DNA from: Narthecium ossifragum
Taxonomy: Eukaryota; Streptophyta; Magnoliopsida; Dioscoreales; Nartheciaceae
Direction of reading: 5' to 3'
DNA: 64,000 nucleotides
NCBI GenBank assembly: GCA_963920575.1
Contig: OY986970.1
Span: 19,230,170-19,294,169, forward strand
Shown here: one piece after another, positions 58,288-64,000 of the stretch
How positions within the stretch are numbered: position 1 is the first letter of the stretch
Layout: each line of letters begins with the position of its first letter
Translations under genes and position numbers: made by a program
Notes under the pieces: model-generated
Databases searched by the model: none
The model's input: only the letters and a program-made list of their open reading frames with translations
Told to the model about the DNA's origin: nothing

Positions 58288-61200
58288 AGGGAGAGGAAGA
58301 TGAGGCCAACATGGCAAAAATTGGTCATAATTGGACTAAATTAGTCTTCTCTGTTAGGCCGGGTCACAGATCTAGACTGTGGGACCACATTGAGACAATT
58401 CGCGAAATCGAGGGATTCAATTCGAAGTTTTTAAAGTGGAGGGATCATATAAGAATGTGTCAGAAACTACAGGGACTTGATGCATATTTAACCCTTACCA
58501 AGGATTTCCATACCGGCCGGCACAGGTCCGTGCCGGCCGGTATGCACCGGACCGGCAGCTAGCCGGTATAAAAAACCCCCCCCCGAATCGGTATTAGGGG
58601 GGTGCCGGATTTGTGCCGGGCGATACCTTATGTATTGTCCGGTACAAACCCGATACGTACCGGAGCCGGAGAGGGGAGGAGAGAGCAGGAGGGAAGGAGA
58701 GAAACAGAGGAGAGGGAGGAGGGGAAGAAAGAGAGGGGAGGAGAGAGCAGGAGGGAAGGAGGAGGGGGAGAAGAGGGGGAGAAGAGGGGGAGCCGGAGGG
58801 GATGACGAGGCGGAGAAGAGGAGGAGACAGAGCGGCAGCCGCAGCCGGAGGGGATGAGGAGCAGGAGCTGCAGCCGGAGGCCGAGGGGAAGAGGAGCGGC
58901 GGTCTTGGGGGGAGAAAAGGTCGGCAGGGAAAGAGTGAAGAAAAGAGGGCCACGGTGGGAGAAGAGAAAAAAGAAGGGAGGAGAGGGAGGAGAGAAGTGG
59001 CCAGGTGGAGGGGAAAAGAAGTGGCCAGGTGGAGGGGAAAAAAAAGAAGAGGGCCAGGTGGGCGAAAAAAAAAAAAGAGGAGAGGAGAGAAGAGGAGTAG
59101 CCATGTGGAGGGAAAAAAAAGAGGAAAGAGAAGGTGCTGGGGGTGGGGAAGATAATCGGCAGCTGAATTGGTGGGCCAGTCTCAGATAGTATGTTATTTA
59201 TTATTTAATCATAATTGTTTTTAACATTCTTTTTTATCTAATAACGGTGACTTTCCGATAACTAAATGGATCATATGAAATTTTAAAATCTTATGTTAAT
59301 AATCATTTTAGTTATTATATTACATTCTAATGCTATTTTATTTTTTATTACTTATTCATGTTAATTTTTATGTTAATTGCTTAGGTTACTTTCTATGTTA
59401 ATTACTTACGATAGTTTTTATATTAATTGATAAATATTGTATTTTACATCAAAATTAATTCAAATTGGTGGACAAATTAAAAAACTAGTATTTAACATAT
59501 ATTAAAATTTTAAAAAATATTTTGAAATCCGTTATAATAAAAAAAAATATACGAACCTTTAAAAATTTTGAAAAATGAAAATAACCAAAAGTTATAGAGA
59601 AAATTTAAAAATAATTTTATAACATTTAAAAATTCTAAAATTCTTAGGAAAATTTAAAAAATTCGTAAAAATTTTTTGGCCAATTGGAGATGTTGATTAT
59701 GTGTCATGTATTGTATTATACTATCTTGATATGTTTTCACTCTGCTCTAATATAAGATATTATATTTGGCTAATTGGAGATGTTGAAAATGAGTGAATTT
59801 CACTCATCTGGACCGCCACCGGCGCGTACCGGTCCGATACGGCGCGTGCCGACGGCGCGTACCGTACCGGCGGGTTAGCGGCACGGCGCGTGCCAACGGC
59901 ACGGCAATCCTTGACCCTTACTATGAAAAAAGAATGCCCTAAAAAGTATTTCAAATCTGGAAGGGAAGAAAAAGGTAAAAGTAGGGAGATGAGATCAGTC
60001 ACATAAGATTTTATCCAAAGAGAGAGGAGCCTCCAAAACAATTTGTGCTAAAAAAAAACCCATGCAATGGATCTTTCTCAATCAAAAGATGGCGATTATT
60101 TATTTTTAGGACCTATTGAGAATTTGAGATAACAAAAAGAATATATGGAAACGATGTATGATGATTTACAATTTTAAATGAGAAACATAGCATAAGATTG
60201 CAAGGATTGTCAAGCTGTGAGATTCTACTAAAAGTAAAATAAAAAAAAAGCCATATCTTAAGTATTTTCTGGTTTCACAAAAGACATCAAACACCTACTC
60301 TTAGGAAGAACAGCTACAGCGTTCACTCCTAATGAAACAGCTTCTTAATTTTTGGCCCCAAGTTAGGATGGAGCAGCCTATAAACCCTCCAAGTTTTCCA
60401 ACACCCATCATCACGATAATATTGTTTACTTCAAACCTATTATAGAATAGAAACCAAGTAATCCATGTCTAGGGTTGATTATTGGAGAAGGTAGATATTA
60501 TGGACGAAATGGACTTTGAACAATCCTACAAATGTGAGATAGCAGCATATCCCAAGTGTTTTTGGATCTTATCACAATAATACACACACACATTTTATAG
60601 GACTATGCTGAAATCCTGTCTTTGATATCCTTTATTTTTTTTATCATGCCACAAGTTCTCTTATATGGTAAGAATTGTGGACTTTTTACCAAATATTCCC
60701 TCCTTATATATACTAAATGATTATCTTAATCAACTTACATGATATTCATGTGTACTTAAAACAGTACAAGAAACATTATTTCTTTTATAGCGCGAAATAT
60801 TATTGCTATGCCAGAAACGGTTACAGATGCAACTTGAGTTCGTAATAATATGAACAGCACTTCAAGAAAAGAATCATCATGTAAGTAACCTTATGTGCAC
60901 ATTTCAGTATCGGAAAAAAGGTTATGCAATTAGGTACTCAGCCCAGGCTCAAAATAGCAGCTAGTAGAAGCAATTTAAGTACCTTGAACACTCTTGACTT
61001 TAGTATGTCTAAATGAACGCGAGAGACACCATTTATAGTATGAGAGCAAACAATAGCAAGATTAGCCATCCGAATATTCTGCAACACGGATCAAATAGAT
61101 GAAACCCATTTATGTCGGTGTCAAAGAACATCGAATTAAGGAATTAAAAACATAAGCACCAATTAGTTGTTCAAGGTTTCATTTTACAATTTTATCATGT

Positions 61201-64000
61201 GCCTGCCTAATCATGAATCACAAAACAAATAATAAAGAAAACCATGCTATTAAGGCAATTTGGAGTTCCATAGCTTCTAGCAATTGCATTCTCACTATAA
61301 CATGCAGTTCTCAAAACTAATTGCTGATAATATTTCTGATTAGTCCGGTACATGGTCGAACTGAATGCCAGGAAGATTTAGAGTTAATTGTCTTTCGAGA
61401 GTTCATCACTGACATTATATGGAAGTATTTGTCATGCATCACAGAGAATTCAAAAATGAGATATCATGAATTCATTGATGTGGTTTTGTTACATAATAAT
61501 CTTCAACATGAAGTCATCCTTTCCAGTGCATTTAAATCAAAGGAACTCTATAGTTGAAGAACAAAGAAGCAAAATCCAAGTATAGACTAAAGCAGCAAAA
61601 TCTGATTACACGCTGTGCTAACCTTTGCAGCACCTTCCTCAACAATTGACATGCGAGAGAGACGATTGTAATCAAGACCAAAATGCTTTTTTAACTCCTC
61701 CATGAATGAGAAGTTTATGTCATAAATTATCTGGAAAATAATATACCATCAGCTAAGTTTTGGAGAAGCAATCATTGCATAAATAAGAATACTTGCTAAT
61801 CCAACAATGTGCTAAATATGAGAAAAATAGGACACCACCTCACCTAAATATGAGAAAAATGGAAAAATAAGGAGTTAAGGATGAGCATGAACAGTGATTG
61901 CATACGTCGGTTTAACAAGTTACAAAGGACACCACCTCACCTATCATCAACCCACGGAAGAAACAACTTACATTCCCACAACTCGCAAGTGACAAACGTA
62001 AGTAATAAATCACATACTTTCAGCGCAGAACTAATGATTGGATGATCCTTATAAAACCTGGTCACTCCTCATCACCGCAGAAAATCTCAGATGAAAAATT
62101 CAGCGCCAAACTATAGGATCTAATATGAACCAATTCTGCCTAGACGGCAGACACACTTCATCACAGTATCTGAATGCAATCCCTCAAGTAAAAAAAAATT
62201 ACTGAAGCACATTTACCTTGAAAATATTGAAAGGGAACACACTTCAATGCCATGAATAAGGTTAAATAAGTGTAGAAAATAATTCATATCTCTTCATTTC
62301 TTTATAACTGTGATCCACATCTCTTTCCTCTCAGACACATGTGACATGTAGTTCAGCCGAGGTACTTAAGTTATCTACATACATTAACTCTGGTGCCTCA
62401 CACACACGAAAAAAATGTGTTGTCCAGCTTATTATGGCCTGCGTAATCATAAATGTCTTATTTAGCTTTTGCAAATAACTTATGACTGGACCCATTGCCA
62501 AATGGAGTTGTCCTCCAAGTTCCTCCCCTCTCCAGATTATTTCCCCCTTAATGTAATTATGTAACTAAGCTGTAATGTTGATGCAGAGCAATCTATAAGT
62601 CACTTTGTCATCACTGTTCATTGAACCACAGTGCATGGCTTGCTGGACATATTTTATTGCACAAGTACCACCATACATGGATGACTAGAGTTTTCACACA
62701 TCAGCTGTATCTGAACCAATGTTCTCTGTGCCAGCCGCCCAGCATGACATTTATCGTACCCTGGCACATACTGTTTACGGTATTTCTGAGTTTCAGAACG
62801 CTTTTGGGCGCCGCCGGACCCGTGAGCCTTAAGTACTATAAAAATGACACAATAAACGGTATAACCCCAATTTCTACCTGATGTCACTGCCTCCTGCCTC
62901 CTCTTCTCAGATTGCCCCTTCTGGCGACCACCTCTGATGCCTTTCCCCAAGGTTCCCTCTCCTCTCCTCTTCTCGTCTCCTCCCAGCCCTCCTCCCCCCT
63001 CACTCTCTATCTCACCGTAGCTGTGCTGCGGTACACATATTGGCATTTGAATCTATGATTAAACTTTGTTGATCACTCCAATGGTGTTTGGAGTTCTTAC
63101 TCTTCATAGTTTGGATGCGTCTTAGTGACATTCTCATGCCTTGATAGTCAAAGAACAGGACATTTCTTGCTCCTTATAAATTTCAAATTTATGCTATCTT
63201 GAAAAGGCAACTTTTTGGGAAAACGTTTAACTCTGCTTAACTACAGCAATAAGGTTCTACTGGAAATCACAAGCAATCAGGCTGGATAATTGTTGAGGTG
63301 GTAGTGAAAAGCTCCCATTATGACCGACTATATCATTCAAATTAATCATAATGGACAAGCCAACTCACACTAATAGCTCCAGAGAGCAACATGACATTGC
63401 GCCAAACAGTAGCTCAGCAAAGAATTTGATTGAGCACATTGTTTCCCCAAAACAGCCAATTCAATGATAGTATATTAGACATCCAAAGCAGGTAAAATGT
63501 GCAAATTTTACACTGCTATTGAGGTCCTATCAAGACAAATTTTATGTAAAGCTGGATTGGTAAAGGTACAATTCTTTCCAACATCCCTATGACAGAAAAT
63601 AAAAGCGGAAATAAATAAAAAACCTTAGGAGAATGGAGATGTGGAACTTAGGCTGCCCTAAGAAGGAAACTCAGCACATAGCATGCAGGATTAGTAAACA
63701 AAACATTACAAGGGGTATAATCTACAGATGAATATAATGTCAATGTTATAGAGAAACGAGATGAAGGATAGATCTATCTAGAAAGGTAGTCAATGCGCAA
63801 AGAAAAAAACTACACTCCCCAAAGGAACAGAAAGGATATCAAATGACCCATCTAACGCACTTGTAAATGTCGTGGTAGAAGGCTCCCAAGAAGGTCAACA
63901 GGGATTTTCTCCAATCCTTCAGGAACTACAGTGTGGGTTGTAAAAGAGAAAATACTGCATACAGTATTCCATGCCTGATTCCAGCTGAGATTCTCCTCGT
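41091..64000 (-). CDS. Alpha-glucan phosphorylase, cytosolic type, C-terminal half (13 exons, continues past 64000)
   Basis: Releases glucose-1-phosphate from alpha-1,4-glucan ends, using pyridoxal phosphate. Minus-strand exons: 64000(partial)-63861, 61730-61623, 61078-60983, 49400-49344, 48556-48410, 48314-48255, 48152-48048, 45947-45786, 43152-43079, 42838-42715, 42567-42479, 41454-41334, 41243-41091; all GT-AG and in frame, 477 residues of about 840. Motifs: [107 protein letters not shown] (the Lys binds PLP). [19 protein letters not shown] and the EPCRCPS end favour the H/Pho2 form, which lacks the plastid insertion; that call rests on memory of the family. The intron 60982-49401 is 11.6 kb and full of transposons. 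The first exon reads [15 protein letters not shown] where the family has AYTNHTVLPEALE.W. Confidence 0.94.
43225..43324. repeat. 33-bp tandem repeat, three units
   Basis: Units 43225-43257, 43258-43290 and 43291-43324, each with CAGTCATG.CATGCATTCCAA. It lies in a phosphorylase intron beside the foldback element. The repeats abut with no spacers. Confidence 0.9.
43892..44134 (+). pseudogene. hAT transposase N-terminus with BED finger (left arm)
   Basis: Starts [20 protein letters not shown] and contains the BED-type finger [29 protein letters not shown], then a stop where the family has Trp. HLKR.EGAQVDI and [10 protein letters not shown] continue beyond in broken frames to about 44400. There is no catalytic core, so it cannot make an active transposase. 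Confidence 0.8.
44532..45055 (-). pseudogene. hAT transposase N-terminus with BED finger (right arm)
   Basis: Inverted counterpart of the left arm. The finger is better kept: [20 protein letters not shown] then [19 protein letters not shown] (44730-44969). [20 protein letters not shown] and a short downstream part follow at 44532-44717. The N-terminal part before the finger is frameshifted. Compared with it, the left arm has lost a few codons after HLKR. Confidence 0.8.
49752..50624 (+). mobile_element. 5'-truncated LINE with poly(A) tail
   Basis: Ends in a poly-A run (50601-50624). Flanked by an 11-bp target duplication GCATCTGAGAC (49741-49751 and 50625-50635), possibly 2 bases longer. It encodes the C-terminal end of a plant L1 ORF2: a zinc-binding end with [13 protein letters not shown] residues in broken frames, then an RNase H domain ([20 protein letters not shown] near 50155, [20 protein letters not shown] near 50278) and [10 protein letters not shown] near 50490. 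Several stops are present. It lies in the large phosphorylase intron, antisense to the gene. Confidence 0.9.
51036..51250. repeat. Compound hexanucleotide microsatellite
   Basis: Three blocks in a row: ATAGAT-like repeats (51036-51075), (GGGATT)n of about 11 units (51108-51178), and GGAGAT repeats (51184-51248). On the plus strand the middle block has eleven G-triplets with 3-base spacers. Confidence 0.92.
51333..52810 (-). mobile_element. Ty1-copia fragment, leader and gag, minus strand
   Basis: On the minus strand a leader (52810 to about 51795) precedes a gag start, ATG 51790, reading [32 protein letters not shown]. After a frame break comes [20 protein letters not shown] with [19 protein letters not shown], a copia Gag core. 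It matches the plus-strand copy at 55040-56945. No LTR could be delimited. Confidence 0.75.
53961..54420. repeat. Purine-rich minisatellite, about 220-240 bp unit
   Basis: Unit starts ACGCGAACTCGCC at 53961 and 54179, with a third start at 54417. Within the units CCGGAGGAG, GATCCGAGCGGCGA and GAGTCCAGCA recur. Long frames on both strands (up to 234 codons) arise from this composition and are not genes. Confidence 0.85.
55040..56945 (+). mobile_element. Ty1-copia fragment, leader, gag and pre-integrase region
   Basis: Homologue of 51333-52810 in the opposite direction. Gag starts at ATG 56064 ([20 protein letters not shown] then [12 protein letters not shown]), with a frameshift near 56165 and stops later. 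About 56790-56940 reads [20 protein letters not shown] then [20 protein letters not shown], the protease/pre-integrase region. It carries a 98-bp tandem duplication (56382-56479 and 56480-56577). The element ends abruptly near 56945. Confidence 0.75.
57066..58494. mobile_element. Non-autonomous Mutator-like element, possible gene capture
   Basis: Terminal inverted repeats of about 180 bp, 57072-57250 against 58311-58494, share GTCCCTGTA, AAAAACTTCGAAT, CCCTCGATTTCGCGAA and CAATGTGGTCCC. Right outer end is TTAACCC (GGGTTAA inward), as in many plant MULEs; the left terminus is degraded and no 9-bp duplication was found. The GC-rich interior has minus-strand frames (57626-58033) with [20 protein letters not shown] and a W-containing turn that faintly recall an F-box/kelch protein. 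That part is weak. Confidence 0.6.
58499..59913. mobile_element. Non-autonomous hAT-like element with exact 8-bp duplication
   Basis: Ends CAAGGATTTCCATACCGG and, on the reverse strand, CAAGGATTGCCGTGCCG, flanked by identical ACCCTTAC (58491-58498 and 59914-59921). The 8-bp duplication points to hAT or a relative. The left 650 bases are GC- then GA-rich, the rest AT-rich, and the right end has many CGGCGCGTACCG-type motifs. No transposase. Its duplication overlaps the last bases of the neighbouring MULE, so it inserted at that element's edge. Confidence 0.85.

Noticed and set aside
58594..59189. Frames of 100-180 codons rich in Arg/Gly/Glu or Pro/Ser
   Set aside because: GA-rich part of the non-autonomous hAT-like element; no protein domain.

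Overview
The window is nuclear DNA of a flowering plant. It carries three spliced plant genes, all on the minus strand, separated and invaded by plant transposons: Ty3-gypsy and Ty1-copia LTRs, L1-type LINEs, hAT elements and Mutator-like elements. Multi-kilobase introns packed with transposons and solo LTRs of 1.3-2.6 kb suggest a moderately large genome. I lean towards a non-grass monocot, such as a palm, but this is inference only; no sequence feature here fixes the species.

Layout. 1-22 kb is a transposon block. It holds a solo gypsy LTR (2157-4628), a dead hAT element with an exact 8-bp target duplication (4650-8139), a tandem-repeat tract, and a nest of three solo LTRs: an outer LTR (9586-15607) containing an antisense LTR (9644-11082) and a younger relative (11701-14083). 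After these come an antisense partial LTR (16133-17031) and a 5'-truncated-at-the-other-end gypsy element with LTR, tRNA-Met primer site and reverse transcriptase remnant (17032-21855).

22-33 kb holds two host genes on the minus strand. One is a complete five-exon Di19 zinc-finger gene (22450-26665), one of whose introns has AT-AC U12-type splice sites and another of which holds a solo LTR. The other is a three-exon gene of the NUCLEAR FUSION DEFECTIVE 6 type (31475-32827). 33089-38223 is a complete Mutator-like element with long terminal inverted repeats and a perfect 9-bp target duplication. It has an intact 897-residue transposase and, facing it, a second gene coding for a GRF-type zinc finger, coiled coil and membrane anchor. 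This convergent two-gene plan resembles MuDR, but the second protein is of another kind.

38-41 kb holds AT-rich and microsatellite-like repeats with a LINE tail. From 41091 to beyond the right edge runs the C-terminal half of an alpha-glucan phosphorylase gene of the cytosolic (H/Pho2) type: 13 exons in the window, all in frame. Its introns hold a large inverted-repeat (foldback) hAT derivative, a LINE, two head-to-head copia fragments, a Mutator-like element with possible captured gene sequence and a hAT-like non-autonomous element. The three host genes have unrelated jobs: stress-related transcription, organelle function and starch/glucan breakdown.
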